Assembly (NCBI GenBank): GCA_937625935.1
Contig: OW569347.1
Span: 496,001 to 560,000 of the forward strand
DNA from: Tetramitus jugosus
Lineage: Eukaryota; Heterolobosea; Eutetramitea; Acrasida; Vahlkampfiidae
Length of the DNA stretch: 64,000 nt
Reading direction: 5' to 3'
The notes under the pieces are model-generated. The model searched no databases. It had not been told where the DNA came from and was given only the letters and a program-made list of their open reading frames with translations. Shown here in pieces: positions 1 through 11,237 of this stretch; position 1 is the first letter of the stretch; every line of letters begins with the position of its first letter. The translations under genes and the position numbers were made by a program.

Positions 1-1
1 G

Positions 2-463
2 CCGAGATCAGCTACATCTACTCGATCAGCGCTCAACCCGCAACACTCTGTTATAGAGTATGTGTCCAGAAACGAGCGAAACTTGGAGCAAAGGAATCTG
101 GTTCAGTCCTTCCTAAGAGAAGCCAGTCCAACAACATTCTACCGTTTCCCTGGTCATCATTTATCTCCGGACGAATTTCCCTCAGGTGTGGTTCCAACAC
201 CAGAGTATACTCTCCCAGGGAATACATTCATAGAGGTGACAGGTCGAGAAACAAGACTTGAAATTCCCAAGGCAGTCGTGTCAAACTTGAGCGTCGATCG
301 AAGAAGCACAGAAGCGACCAGACGAGTGAAAACGATCCGAGTTGCCACTTCTCCAGCCAACCATCAAATATCGAGTTGGATCAGCACCTCAGACTCTGCC
401 GAGCTCATGTCAGACCACTTTCTGATGAACAGGGCTGTTGACTCATCGGAATTATGGACGTGA
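2..463 (+). CDS. C-terminal part of an unrecognised protein, cut by the window edge
   Basis: The frame is open from base 2 to a TGA at 461-463, giving about 153 residues with no start inside the window, so this is the 3' end of a gene that begins upstream. An in-frame GTG at 62 is not needed as a start. The fragment is polar and rich in Ser, Thr, Arg and Glu, with no predicted membrane segment, zinc motif or repeat. It ends in ...SSELWT. No family was recognised. The next gene starts about 140 bases downstream on the same strand. The reading could also be a chance open frame, but its length up to the edge and a clean stop favour a real gene end. Confidence 0.45.
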   Translation, partial: PRSATSTRSALNPQHSVIEYVSRNERNLEQRNLVQSFLREASPTTFYRFPGHHLSPDEFPSGVVPTPEYTLPGNTFIEVTGRETRLEIPKAVVSNLSVDRRSTEATRRVKTIRVATSPANHQISSWISTSDSAELMSDHFLMNRAVDSSELWT

Positions 464-600
464 GACATGAATCAATCGGACGGAGAAACATGACCAGAGA
501 TCACCGTTTTATTTTTTGCTTTCACACACTGCACGGTTTCTTCTTCAAGAAACAAACAACCAACTCGCCTCACCAGCATCACAAATTTTTATTATTCACA

Positions 601-1350
601 ATGAGCTCAGAAAACAAGAGACTTTTCGTCAACAACTTGTCCTGGAGGACTAAGTGGTGGACTTTGAAAGACTACATGAAGAGTATGGAGATCAACCTTT
701 TTTGTCGACGCTTTTTTTTGTAAGTGATTCTTCTCTCCAATTGGAGAGACACTGATCGCACAGACACATTTTGGATCAGTAAAGAATCAAGTCGTATTTG
801 TCATCCACAAACACATGGATCTAACATGATTGTCTTTATAGCTATTGGACCTGTTTCATACGTCGATGTCTACTTTGACCGCAACGGTAAGTCCAAGGGA
901 TGTGGTGTCGTTGAATTCGAAACTCTTGAAGACGCAAAGAGAGCAATTGCTGAATTGAACGATACTGAATTGGACGGAAGAAAGATTTTCCTCAGAGAAG
1001 ATCAACCAGAGAACAAGACAACCAAGACTACCCCTGCTGTCTCTGCCTCCTCCTCCTCCTCCACTGGAGCTTCCACTGCCTCCACTTCCTCCCCTGCTCC
1101 AGTCAGTGGCAAGAAGGTCTATGTCGGTAACTTGAGCTTTGAAACTACCAGTGATGACTTGAAGAAGGAGTTTGCTTCTGTCGGTACCATTGTCAATGCT
1201 GAAGTTGCTAGACACGCTGACAGCCAAAGATCCAAGGGCTGGGGTATCGTCGAATTCTCATCCGATGACGAAGCACAAAAGGCAATTGCTCAATTCAACA
1301 AGAAGGTTGTCGGTGGCAGACCTTTGTCTGTCTACTTGGACAAGAAGTAA
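601..1350 (+). CDS. RNA-binding protein with two RRM domains (two exons)
   Basis: Exon 1 is 601-682 and exon 2 is 842-1350. The intron 683-841 has a GTATGG donor and ends in TTTATAG; splicing joins the frames exactly and gives 196 residues. RRM1 (about residues 6-80) has RNP2 LFVNNLS and an RNP1-like GCGVVEF. RRM2 (about 118-195) has RNP2 VYVGNLS and RNP1 GWGIVEF. A Ser/Thr/Ala/Pro linker separates them (about 87-115). This layout is typical of small nuclear or cytoplasmic RNA-binding proteins of the hnRNP M/Gbp2-like kind, but the RNA target cannot be read from the sequence. The start ATG at 601 places RNP2 right at the N-terminus, as expected. An AATAAA signal follows the stop at about 1374. 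Confidence 0.88.
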
Positions 1351-1461
1351 ATGTTTATATCATGAAAAAGAACAATAAATATTTGTTGAACATGTTTTAT
1401 TCATGTTTGGTATCTACATTGTTACAAATCTGAGAAAGGTGTAAAATGAACAATCATTCAT

Positions 1462-2923
1462 TTACTCGCCCAATTCAGCTTGCTCTTGTCTTGCCTTGGC
1501 TCTCTTCTCAATTTCTTCCAAGTTGAAGGTTTCACCAGTGAATCTCTCATATAGGGAGATGACGTCCTTGCAGCAACTTTCAAAGTGAGCAGTTGGGTCA
1601 TAGGATTGGGAGATGAAGACACCATCAGCCTTTCCGTCAGCCAATGGCTCATTAGAGTCCAAAATGTAGACAAACTTCTCCATGATTGGTCCCAAGATGT
1701 CCATGGCAGGCTTAATTTCAGCTTCTGGGTTGTTGGTCTCAACTTCAGTGGAGACAATAGCAACATACATGCCTTGAGGTGCAACTTCGTGCTTGTTGGA
1801 GGTACAGTTAATATAAATATCGTGTTGTCTGTTGACTTGCTTCTGTGGAAGAATGATTTGAGCAGATTGAACATCGTTGGTTCCTGGAATTGGATGATTC
1901 ATCAAGCAAATGACACGAATCACCTTTCCAGTCTTCTTGACCTTCTCTGGGAAGTAAGATGGATCACCAATGATAAACTTGGTCTTGGCCAACTCACCTT
2001 CTGACTCAACACCAGACACCTGTCCATTCTCATCATAGATAATCTTGTCAACAGGCTTGTTGAGCATATATGTACCACCATAGACGGCACAGAGTCTTGC
2101 AAACACTTGAGGCAACTCACCAAGACCATACAGAGGGTACAAGTATGGAGAACCACCAAACATGGCCAATGATTCAGCATACAGCTTCAACTTTTCAACA
2201 GTCTCCAATGCAGGTCTGTTCAAATAGTCATCACTGGTCCACAAAGCAACAGAGTGACCCAAAAAGTCAATAGTGTTCTGATCAACACCAAACTTCTTGT
2301 ACACATCGCTCATTGGAGCACGAGCGAGGTCCAATCCTTGATGGGTCTGTGGGTTGGATTGTTCATATCCGTGAACATAGGTCAAGAGCTTCTTTGCTCT
2401 GCCCTTCTCAAAGAATCCCAACAATGGAGAGGTGGCAACTTCCATAGCAGTGCAAGGAACCTTGTAAATCTTCTTGTTGCTGCTCAACACAAAGGAACTA
2501 TCAATCAATCTGAATTGCATGCTGTAGCGAGTGACACCAGTAGCAATCAAAATCTTTTTCAATTGACCTGTCGTTGTCATTATTATGAGGAGAGAGAGAG
2601 AGCAGTCAGTATACACTTGTTGGTCAAAAAAAAAAGAGTGAGAGAGACTGAAAAAAAGAGGAAAACATACCGTTGGCCATCAAGTACTTTGGAATCAAAT
2701 CAATATTGTAGTCTCTTGATCTGCCCAAGTTTGCAGGTGGCTTGGCATCAGGACCTCTGAACTTTTGGTACATTTGTTCAAGGTTCAATGATGCAGACTC
2801 ACCACCATAGTATGGGTTTCTGTCCAAGTGAAGAACCTTCTTGCCAGAGATACTCAAGAGGCCAGAAAGGATACATTCGGTCAAACCAGTGCCTAGAACT
2901 ACAACGTCATATGTGTCATTCAT
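1462..2923 (-). CDS. GDI1: Rab GDP dissociation inhibitor (two exons)
   Basis: Exon 1 is 2923-2671 and exon 2 is 2567-1462, with an intron at 2670-2568 (GTATGT donor, CGACAG acceptor). The product is 452 residues, the usual length of GDI. It carries the FAD-fold-like dinucleotide motif VLGTGLTE at about residues 9-16 and the family's [13 protein letters not shown] signature, followed by later GDI blocks. Rab GDI extracts GDP-bound, prenylated Rab GTPases from membranes and keeps them soluble, recycling them during vesicle traffic. REP is related, but it is longer and carries insertions that are absent here. The gene faces away from the RhoGEF downstream and shares a roughly 690-base upstream region with it. 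The identification is firm. Confidence 0.95.
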
Positions 2924-3614
2924 TTTTGTTTGTTGGGTAAAGTGTGAAGCTTTGTGTGTTTTGTTGTTGGTTTTTTTTTGTTTACAAGGGTGTTTTGCTT
3001 TGCTTCTTCCAACAGGAGGCTGTTTTTTTGATGATTTTTTCGCGATGAGGAGATCGAGGCAGAGAATCAGCACCCATCCTTGTTCGTCGGAGAAAGAACG
3101 AGGATTGTTGTAAACGAGCTTTTTTCGGATCATCGATACACCGCTGTCTCGTCATGAACTATTGTAAAGAACACGGAAGTTTACAGTAACACGTTACACT
3201 TTGTTGAACAGAGGCAGTGAGTAAATTCAAAGATGCAGTTGAGAACACTCCAAAATCATTATTCTATTGTCTTATTCACCTAAAGAACCAATACTTGACA
3301 TGCTGACCGAAGGACTGACATCTACGGCCCCAAAAATGTCAAGTCAGCTTTCAAAAATTTGACAGAAGATAGGTTTGTCGTGAAAATTGAGCAACGAAGC
3401 ACAAAACAACGACGGACACAACAATTTCTGTTCACCAGAGCCATATTCCCAAAAACAACATTCTCAGAGCTTGTTAATTTGTGTGTTTGTTCCAACGCCA
3501 AGCCAATTAACAACCACCGTCTCTGTGTTGCATTACATCACTTCAGTCATAAACAAACAACATATTTTGTCAACTTTACAACACTGCAAAACAACGACAA
3601 GATAATATCATACC
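2924..3614. promoter_or_regulatory. Divergent intergenic region between Rab GDI and the RhoGEF gene
   Basis: This stretch of about 690 bases lies between two divergent start codons (ATG at 2923 on the minus strand, 3615 on the plus strand), so it must hold both promoters and 5' leaders. It contains T- and A-rich runs near each start and only short, low-quality open frames. No TATA box, repeat or RNA gene was recognised. The regulatory role is inferred from position alone. Confidence 0.35.
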
Positions 3615-6600
3615 ATGGACGATCGAGAGAAAATTTTTAATGAAATTGTGGAAACAGAGAGAAAGTACTTAGCGAGTTTGGATCTGTTGAACAAGGTATG
3701 TCATCGTCATCATCATCATCATCAAACAAGAGGAATCACTCTCAGAAAAGAAGCTTTGTGTGTGTTCAAAACAAACGAGACCATACTAATGCCATTTTAT
3801 TGTGCACATCATATGATTTGATATATGATGATTTGTTGTTTATTGTGTTGTTTTAGTTATACTTGAAACCAATTGAGAAGAACAAGCACATGAAGCTTTC
3901 TCCAGAATTGAAGAACATCATGTCGACATTGACCATCATTTTGAACATTAATCAAACATTGTTGAAGAAGATGGAGAGCTCAAACAAGGATGCTATTGGT
4001 GCAGGTATGAATGTGAATTGTTGTTGTTTTTGTCCAAGTCTTCCACTTTTGCTCATTGCTCACACACACTCCATTTTCTGTTTGTTGCCCCTGAACTCCA
4101 AAAAAATCATTGCTTCTATTGTTCTTCTCCTCTCAAAAACAGCGTTCAAAAACGTGATTCCATTCTTGAAGGCTTACACATCGTATTTCAACTCGTATGA
4201 AAATGCTTCCAACGACATCCGTAACGCCAAGAAGGAGAACAAAAAGTTTGCCGAGTGGCTAGAAAAGACAGAGAAGGCAGCAAAGAAGAATGGTCAACTC
4301 GCAATGAATTCCTACTTGATTCAACCTGTACAACGTGTATGTATTGATCTCTCTCTCTCGCTCTCCATTGACAAGTAATGATACTAACAAACATAACAAA
4401 ACACGTCACATTCACACGTACACAGATTCCAAGATATAACCTACTATTGAACGAACTGATTAAGAAGACGGACAAGACACATGAGGACTACAACAATTTG
4501 AGCGTCTGCTTGGCAGAGACGAAAAAGGTGGCCGCTCATTTGGACTGTGCAATCGAAGAGATGGACAATAGAGCCAAGATGGCACTCATACAGCGGAATC
4601 TCATGTCCAACGATGGTAAATTCTCAAAGGTGAGCATTGTGCAACCACACAGAAAGTTTGTCTCCGAGTTGGAAGTGTTCCTGTTGCCTAGTCAGATGGG
4701 ATTGACCCAACAGGACCCGATCACCTTTATGAATTATACGGCAGATAAGAATGAACAAGCGATTCGATACCTCTTCTTGTTCAGTGACATTTTGCTCGTG
4801 TGCAAAAAGTCAACAAAGGAGGAACAAATGACATTCAATAGCTTGAAACAGCACAGGGACATGAACGATAGAGCCAGTGTGAGAAAGAGTCAAATGTTGT
4901 TCAGAATGAGCATGGGTCAACAGACTGGTGATGCACTCGATAGTGAATTTGCACAAGATGGTGGTTCTTCGGCCAGTCCTCTGTACGTTGTCATGGATCA
5001 AATACAGTTGACGAGCGTTCCGATTGTGGCTGCTCATTCGTGCACCGAATTTGATTCCTTTTACGAGTTCAGTAAGCGCTTCCCTAATATGACTCAGATT
5101 GCTACCAAGGCACAGACGTTGACCTTCTTTTCAAATGATGAGACAAAAGCGGCCAAATGGGTCTCAAAGTTCAGCTCCTCCATTGCCAGTTTAGTCAAGA
5201 ATACGAACTATAATATGGTTGATCAACCATTCTGCAAGCGCAAGGGATATCCTGATGAAGTGATTGATTATTGCGTCTCCACAATTCAGAGATGTGTTGT
5301 TGCCTCATTGGAGAGAGACAACATCAAGAAGGGAATGTATATATTGCCTAGAAGTGTTACTGAGCCTGTGGTGAACAATGTATTGGCCATGTCAGATGAA
5401 GTCATCTTGTCTGTCTATAACCAAGAAACCGAACAGTGGGATTTGTTGGTCGAAGGCAGTGTAATTTTAGAGAAGAATCCATCTCAAGCAGGTTCATTCA
5501 AATTCAGATTTTCTGACTATGTGGACAGCAAGAGGGATTGCGAGTTTGTCATGACATCAGATCGTCACATTAGAGTCGATGAAGTGCAAATATTCCATTT
5601 CTGGGAGACAGACACAAGTGACTATGCTCTCCAGCTCCCTAACTTGCAAATTTCAAGAAAGCTCGAGCAATTGTACGACATGGAAATTATCATGTCAATC
5701 AACAATGCTATCCAAACTACAGCGCTCATTGACGAGAAGAATGCAATCGAAGTAGCATCTATCGAAAAGGTTGTAGTGTTGCAGAAGGATGATACCGATA
5801 ATGAATGGAAGTTCAATTCATGCGGCAACATTTTTATCTTCAAGTATGAAGCCGAGCCAGAGGTGTTGAAGTTTTATTTCTTTGATTTGAGTACTGGTGA
5901 AAATAGAAACACTCTACTCAAGGATGGCAAATTACCTTACGTGGATCCAGTTAATTTCTTGCACACATGGTTCGAGGATCAATCATTGTATGATGACGGT
6001 ACTGCTATTGCTCTTCAATTCCCTGACGGTGAGACATCCGTAAAGCTTGAGAGCTTGTATGATACCATTCGTGTGAATCAACCAAAGAGTAACGAAGATG
6101 TTGAAACTGACGATCAAGAATGGAATGTATCTTATACACCACACGATATTGTGAAGGATGAAGCATGGTACAACAAGAAGGAAGACGAAGAGCAGAGCAC
6201 CATGCAACGGTTACTCCAACAACAAGAGAGAATTAAGAATATGCAAAAGATGCTAGAGGGAGACAGCACGGAGGAACCTCAGGATGGTTCTCCAGTGAGC
6301 GAAGATGTCGAGAAACCTGTTGAGACTGACCAGCCAATGGATAATGGAGAAACAACTCCAGAGCCAGCTGTTAAACAGAGTACTGACACCACCGATGTCG
6401 TCGACAATTCGTCAGAAGAGGAGCCAGAAAAGCAACCTGTTGAGCCAGAAATTGAGTCATCTCCAAACAATGAACCTGTGGAACAACAGCCTACTAAGAT
6501 TGAACAAACTCAGGACGAGCCAGAGAAGCCTGAGGAACATCATATCCCAGAGCCTGAAACGAGTGTAGCAGAACCAGTGTCCGAGCCTCAACCTGAACCT

Positions 6601-7035
6601 GAGCCTGAGGTAACTCAACCTGAAACTAAGCCTGAACCTGAACCTCAATCTCAATCTGAGCCTGAGCCAGAGCCAGAGGTCAAACGGACAGCCACTGAGA
6701 AACCACCTGTGGAGTCCAGCACCACAGAGCCAGAAACATTAATTATGGATGATACTATACCTGAATGGAAGAGAAGAATTCTTCAAAAGAAGAAGAGTAC
6801 AGAAGAAAGTACGAGTACCACTCCCAATGCAACTGACTCGAAGGGTTCTGAAGATTTGGAGACATCAGGATACTATCCTTGGCAGATTGAAATTATGAGA
6901 AGAAAGAGAGCTCTAGCAGCAAAGGTGCTAACAGATGTTCAACAACCAACACAGCAGAACTCTACCGAAGAAACAAACGCAACACACAAGAGGAGTTTCC
7001 GTGATTTGAGAGCAAGGTTCGAAGCAAGCAATTAA
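3615..7035 (+). CDS. RhoGEF with DH and PH-like domains and an acidic E/P-repeat tail (four exons)
   Basis: The exons are 3615-3695, 3857-4004, 4143-4336 and 4426-7035, all with GTATG-type donors and AG acceptors, giving 1,010 residues in one frame. Residues 1-about 190 form a Dbl-homology domain: it starts IVETERKYLASLDLL and includes the CR3-type block SYLIQPVQRIPRYNLLL. A PH-like region follows (about residues 200-390), broken by a polar insert. DH-PH proteins exchange GDP for GTP on Rho/Rac GTPases at membranes and so control actin. The tail (about 690-900) is highly acidic, with Pro-Glu repeats. Near the end are two Trp motifs, IPEWKRRIL and YYPWQIEIM, with basic residues after them. Target GTPase unknown. 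Confidence 0.88.
6570..6690 (+). repeat. Pro-Glu coding repeat (GAGCCT/CAACCT type)
   Basis: The coding strand alternates codons for Glu, Pro and Gln in units such as GAGCCTGAACCT, giving runs of PEPEPE and PQSQSEPEPE in the RhoGEF tail. It is an imperfect hexanucleotide tandem repeat inside a coding exon and stays in frame. Such tracts are usually disordered and vary in length between strains; that is general knowledge and not shown here. Confidence 0.7.
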
Positions 7036-7179
7036 AGCAAATGCGTTGTAAAATTATTTGTGACTATTATCGTAACATTTTGTTCTATCTTTGTTCGCGA
7101 ATACAGTCAACACCAGAATGGTTGACTTGAAAAACAGATTGAACAGTTCGGGAAACAATAGAATACACACATCAACAAT

Positions 7180-7575
7180 ATGAGACGAGTAGTTAATCGG
7201 ATCCACCACTTCAGTGACACAATCTCATTCAGCAAGAGATGTTATGCCAAGGGGGGTCAGAACCTCATGAGAGAAGCAGAAAATCCAATGATGGATCAAA
7301 GAGATGAGAAGCACGTCGTGTCGTCTAAGAGAGTCGAATCTCGACACCCGGGCATACATCCACTGAACAGACTGAACATCAAAGAACCCATTGAAGAAGT
7401 AGTCGAGGAGAGTTTTGAGGCAGAGTTCAAATACGACATCAAGAAAGAGTTTTCGTGCGATGCCAAAGATTTGGAGGGAAAAGGAAAGAATCAGAACGCA
7501 AACATGGGCAGAATGAAGAAGGAGAGAGGAAGCAGCAATGAACCCTTCTTGGATGTTGAAGCACCAGGTGGTTGA
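7180..7575 (+). CDS. Small protein with a mitochondrial-type N-terminus, function unknown
   Basis: This 131-residue frame begins with an ATG at 7180 in an A-rich context, 145 bases after the RhoGEF stop. The first 25 residues (MRRVVNRIHHFSDTISFSKR) are basic and Ser/Thr-containing with no acidic residue except one Asp, which fits a mitochondrial targeting peptide. The rest is highly charged (KYDIKKEF and similar) and ends in LDVEAPGG. No family was recognised. The codon use is like that of its neighbours and there is no competing frame, so it is probably a real gene. A mitochondrial location is inference from the N-terminus alone. Confidence 0.55.
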   Translation: MRRVVNRIHHFSDTISFSKRCYAKGGQNLMREAENPMMDQRDEKHVVSSKRVESRHPGIHPLNRLNIKEPIEEVVEESFEAEFKYDIKKEFSCDAKDLEGKGKNQNANMGRMKKERGSSNEPFLDVEAPGG

Positions 7576-7634
7576 GCAGAACTTACTTTAAAAATATAGG
7601 CATGCCTATTTGTAAATTGAAACGATTACAACAC

Positions 7635-8759
7635 TCATTTTTTCTTGTTGAAGGACAATGACCAGACACATAATCGTTCATCCTGGGATCCACTGATTAA
7701 AATGTTTTGTTCGTGATTCGTGTCGAGGCATGTTACTGCGGCCGTATGATTTTTGAAGATGGCCAATGGTTTCAAGGTAGGCACCACTCGCTCCGAGTTC
7801 TTTTTCAATTCAAAGATACGTACTCGGTGATCCCACCCACCTGTGCACAATAGCCTTCCCTTATTGACAATAATCATGTCGTTGATTCCTTCTGTTTGGA
7901 GTTGATGTTCACTGGTCGAGTCCTTGTGACCAACTGATTGAAAATACAGCTTGTTCCCTGTTGTAGCAATACCGATTGTATCCAAGTTTGGATCGTGCCT
8001 CACAGAGAAATTTTTGATGCTCATGATTGGTTCATGCATCAATGTTTCTCGAATGCACGACACTGGTTGACCATGGCTCAACCGAACATCCCATTCGAGT
8101 ATTTGGCCATTCTCAAAAGCAGCAAACAAGGAGTACTCCCTCGTTTTATGGAATTCCATTGCCATGAGCATGCCTAACTTTGTGTGCCCCATCTCATCAT
8201 CTATCGGTACAAGAGATTCACTATTTTCCCATTTCAATACCTGTACACGACTCAAATCCTTACCAGAGTACAATTCAATCGAGCCAGAAGATGGTAGAGC
8301 AATAAGATTACTCACTGGATTGAATTTCATCTTGCAGAACGATGTCTGTATCAGCTCTTCACCATATCTCACTGCTCCCACAGTTTGATTCCTGTTCACA
8401 TCAATCTTGCGCAACAAACAACATCGGCTCTGACTCAACAGCCATTGATCATCGTTCGGTGGTGCAGCCCAACAGAGCTGCAGAACCATAAAGTGTTTAT
8501 TCTTGTGAGCAAGTTTCAATGCACTTGCAGATACACTGTTTCCCTCATCATCATCATTACTATTCCCCACCATTTCAAGTCGACTCTGACTTCTGCGAGT
8601 GGCAAGGGCATTGCGCCAAATGTGGATGACACCGTTCTGATCACCAGAGGCAAAGAGATCTTGAGATGGGTGATGACTCAGGGAGGTAATACCTGCCGAG
8701 TGACCACGAAGAATGCCCAGTAAGGAGCTATCGATGGCAGTGCTCGTTGATGAGTGCAT
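7635..8759 (-). CDS. WD40-repeat protein, ASTRA-associated protein 1 / GNB1L type
   Basis: The product is 374 residues, from the ATG at 8759; an open extension further upstream has no ATG. WD repeats are clear at the start (LRGHSAGITSL...LFASGDQNGVIHIW, about residues 14-50) and near the end (LCTGGWDHRVRIFEL and LISGSQDERLCVWSL), with weaker blades between. A propeller that opens with a GH-containing repeat right at the N-terminus and has weak middle blades resembles the ASA1/GNB1L family, which in other eukaryotes works with the TTT/ASTRA complex that matures PIKK kinases. The family assignment is tentative; WD40 is firm. The gene converges on the small protein gene just before it, with about 60 bases between stops. 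Confidence 0.82.
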   Translation of the reverse strand: MHSSTSTAIDSSLLGILRGHSAGITSLSHHPSQDLFASGDQNGVIHIWRNALATRRSQSRLEMVGNSNDDDEGNSVSASALKLAHKNKHFMVLQLCWAAPPNDDQWLLSQSRCCLLRKIDVNRNQTVGAVRYGEELIQTSFCKMKFNPVSNLIALPSSGSIELYSGKDLSRVQVLKWENSESLVPIDDEMGHTKLGMLMAMEFHKTREYSLFAAFENGQILEWDVRLSHGQPVSCIRETLMHEPIMSIKNFSVRHDPNLDTIGIATTGNKLYFQSVGHKDSTSEHQLQTEGINDMIIVNKGRLLCTGGWDHRVRIFELKKNSERVVPTLKPLAIFKNHTAAVTCLDTNHEQNILISGSQDERLCVWSLSFNKKK

Positions 8760-8842
8760 TTTTGTTGTTCGTTTTTTCAATAGTTTTGATCAAAATTCCA
8801 GTCTGGAGGCGAAGTTGTGAAGGAAATGGGCGAATCAATGTT

Positions 8843-11044
8843 TTAAAGTTGATTGTCCAGCATGTATTGGATGGCCGTTACCCATTTAGAAACAGATTCT
8901 TCTGATTCACATGTGAATAGGATGATTTGTTTGGCTGATTTCTTGTCAGTTTCGATCGAGAAGGAGTTTGCTCGATGTTTGGCATCAACTGATCCCTTTC
9001 TGATACCTGTGATAGTTGAAGACTTAAACTTATTGAGTTTCTTCGGGTTGTTTGCCCAATTAATCTGCTTACTTGTCGGATTAATCCAGACAAACTTTCG
9101 ACTCGACCTACCCAACCCTCCTTTGGTCCACTTTTTCATTGATGTTCCACTCAGCACCATGTCTTTCAAAGAGGCAAGGAGGACAGGATCAACTATTAGT
9201 TCACTGACACCTGTTCGTTGAGAATCAGAATCGACAGGAGAGGTAGTTGGTGTTGCTCTGGAGGTTGTCTGTGCTATTACTGGTGGAGTTGAGAGAGGTT
9301 GATTCGTTTCTGGCTCCACATACTGAACATTGTCGTCACCCTTAGAGTCATTCACTGTTAGGTATTCAATACATGCAGGGTTTGAACTTATGGGAACTGA
9401 GGTGTGAAGTTCTATATCCTCTATCTCAAGTTTCTCCTGGGTTGTGTTCTCAGAAGAAACATTTCGATACCATTCTTTCTCTGCGTGTCGCGACTCTTCA
9501 CTTTCCTCTAGAATTTGGTCTCTCTCTTCTTTGAGAGTCCTCATTAACTCATCCACATGGTCTTCAGAGCAGTTCATCTCTAGTTCATCGTTTCTGTCTA
9601 TCTCTCGGTCAACTTCATCTAGCTCGTCAATATCAGATAGAGTAAAATCCCCTAAATCCCACCCATAGCCGTCGACAGGAGTGTCAGTAAGTGGTTTTGG
9701 GGTTTTAGGACTAGAGTCCACACATGGATGATCATATCGCTGGACTTTGGAATCCAATCGCAACGAGGAGATATCTATTTCTTCCTGTTCCCATGCGTGA
9801 TTCACAGTTCCTGAAGACTGAGACAGTGTACTTATCGAGTCTTCGGAGTTTGATCTTTCAATCGTTGACAGACACTCTTTGCCCAAGTATTCATTCAGCA
9901 AGGCTTCTGAATCGATCTGTTCAAACTTGAATTCATCTGTTGTCAAACGAGAGAGTTCCTTGTTAGCGAAGGAAGTGTCCCTTTCTACGGCTGTATTAAT
10001 CTTATTAGAGTCTACGGAACGCTTCAATGAGTCTGAGTTGAAGATCTTCGACCTTGATCTTGATTCAAACGTTGGGGAGGTAACCCTTTGTTTCCGTCTT
10101 TCTATCAAGGGTACTTTCTTCTGTGTTACTACATCTGCGTATTTGGCCTGGACTTGGTGACTTTTCTTTTTACTTTTCTCGCGGGCTTGTTTCTGTTTCT
10201 CTGCTAGCAGTTTCAGTCTTTCTCTCACATCTTGTTTTCTCTGTTCTAGCTGTTCTCTTTTGTTCCTTTCCATATTCAATCTTTCTTTCAATTCTTGAAG
10301 GGCTAACTTTGATCGAAGATGATCATCTCTGATGGCTCTAGGCTGGCATCTTTTCTGGGGAGAGGTTTGTTTAACGACGGGGCTCTTTGACTCCTTGAAA
10401 AAGGGTCTACTCACTCTGTGTATCATTGTTATTGGATTCTTTTTGAGTTTCTCCTTTGAAGCTGAACCTGGCTTAGCAGGAGAAGTTAACAGGGGAAGTT
10501 CAGGAGAAGGGAATGTATAATCGGGAGTTCTGAATTTGGAACTCTGAAATCGATGAATGAGAACAGGGGGATCAGAGGATTCATTGTCATCTATCTCTCC
10601 CCTGATTGTTGAAGAGTCTGATTCTCCTGAAGGTTCCGATTTACCATCGTTATTGCATTTCAAAGGATGATTTTGGTCATTTATCTCCTTTGTTTCGGAG
10701 AGAGTACTTGTTGAAGTATCAAGGGAGATTTGGATCTTTGTTGTTAGTTCAGGAGTTCGTTCAGTCTCTTCTATTCTTTCACAATGATCGATCATTTCAT
10801 TGATTTCACAATCCTCTTGAAGAGGCTCTATTTGCATAAAATCCTGCTTCGATACTGATTTTCCAATAGTCTTTCGTCTGTGTACAAGATCGGATGTAAG
10901 TTCATCAATTTTACTACACTCCTCCGCATAGTTCTCTAGTTGGTCTCCTTTATAGCCGACTTCTTGACTTTGGGATGACTCAGGTACATGATTAGAGGTA
11001 TCTACAGTAATTAAATTATTGATCACAGGTACACTTGAATCCAT
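8843..11044 (-). CDS. Coiled-coil protein with a C-terminal PH-like domain
   Basis: The product is 733 residues from the first in-frame ATG at 11044. The N-terminal two thirds is polar and acidic. A strongly basic coiled-coil segment lies at about residues 245-300 (LALQELKERLNMERNKREQ and on, rich in K/R/E/Q). The last 110 residues hold a PH-like fold: KKWTKGGLGRSSRKFVWINP, then KQINWA, a strand-rich middle, and a C-terminal helix SEESVSKWVTAIQYML ending in the expected Trp helix. The layout of a basic coil followed by a C-terminal PH domain resembles cortical PH proteins of the Num1/Mcp5 kind, which bind phosphoinositides. That comparison is inference. It is transcribed in the same direction as the WD40 gene, about 85 bases upstream of it. 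Confidence 0.8.
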   Translation of the reverse strand: MDSSVPVINNLITVDTSNHVPESSQSQEVGYKGDQLENYAEECSKIDELTSDLVHRRKTIGKSVSKQDFMQIEPLQEDCEINEMIDHCERIEETERTPELTTKIQISLDTSTSTLSETKEINDQNHPLKCNNDGKSEPSGESDSSTIRGEIDDNESSDPPVLIHRFQSSKFRTPDYTFPSPELPLLTSPAKPGSASKEKLKKNPITMIHRVSRPFFKESKSPVVKQTSPQKRCQPRAIRDDHLRSKLALQELKERLNMERNKREQLEQRKQDVRERLKLLAEKQKQAREKSKKKSHQVQAKYADVVTQKKVPLIERRKQRVTSPTFESRSRSKIFNSDSLKRSVDSNKINTAVERDTSFANKELSRLTTDEFKFEQIDSEALLNEYLGKECLSTIERSNSEDSISTLSQSSGTVNHAWEQEEIDISSLRLDSKVQRYDHPCVDSSPKTPKPLTDTPVDGYGWDLGDFTLSDIDELDEVDREIDRNDELEMNCSEDHVDELMRTLKEERDQILEESEESRHAEKEWYRNVSSENTTQEKLEIEDIELHTSVPISSNPACIEYLTVNDSKGDDNVQYVEPETNQPLSTPPVIAQTTSRATPTTSPVDSDSQRTGVSELIVDPVLLASLKDMVLSGTSMKKWTKGGLGRSSRKFVWINPTSKQINWANNPKKLNKFKSSTITGIRKGSVDAKHRANSFSIETDKKSAKQIILFTCESEESVSKWVTAIQYMLDNQL

Positions 11045-11237
11045 TCTATTGATTTTTCCAAGCGGAGGCAAAGATTTGTCCGAACTTGCTCACGTAAAGG
11101 TCCTATACTTTTCTTGTTGTTCCACTGCACAGAACGACAGGCCTGACACAGTCCAAAAACAACTGCATTATGGTTCTGCTATCATCTGATTTCATCAAAG
11201 GCCCAAGATGTCCATTCCAGTGACTTGTCTCTCCTAA

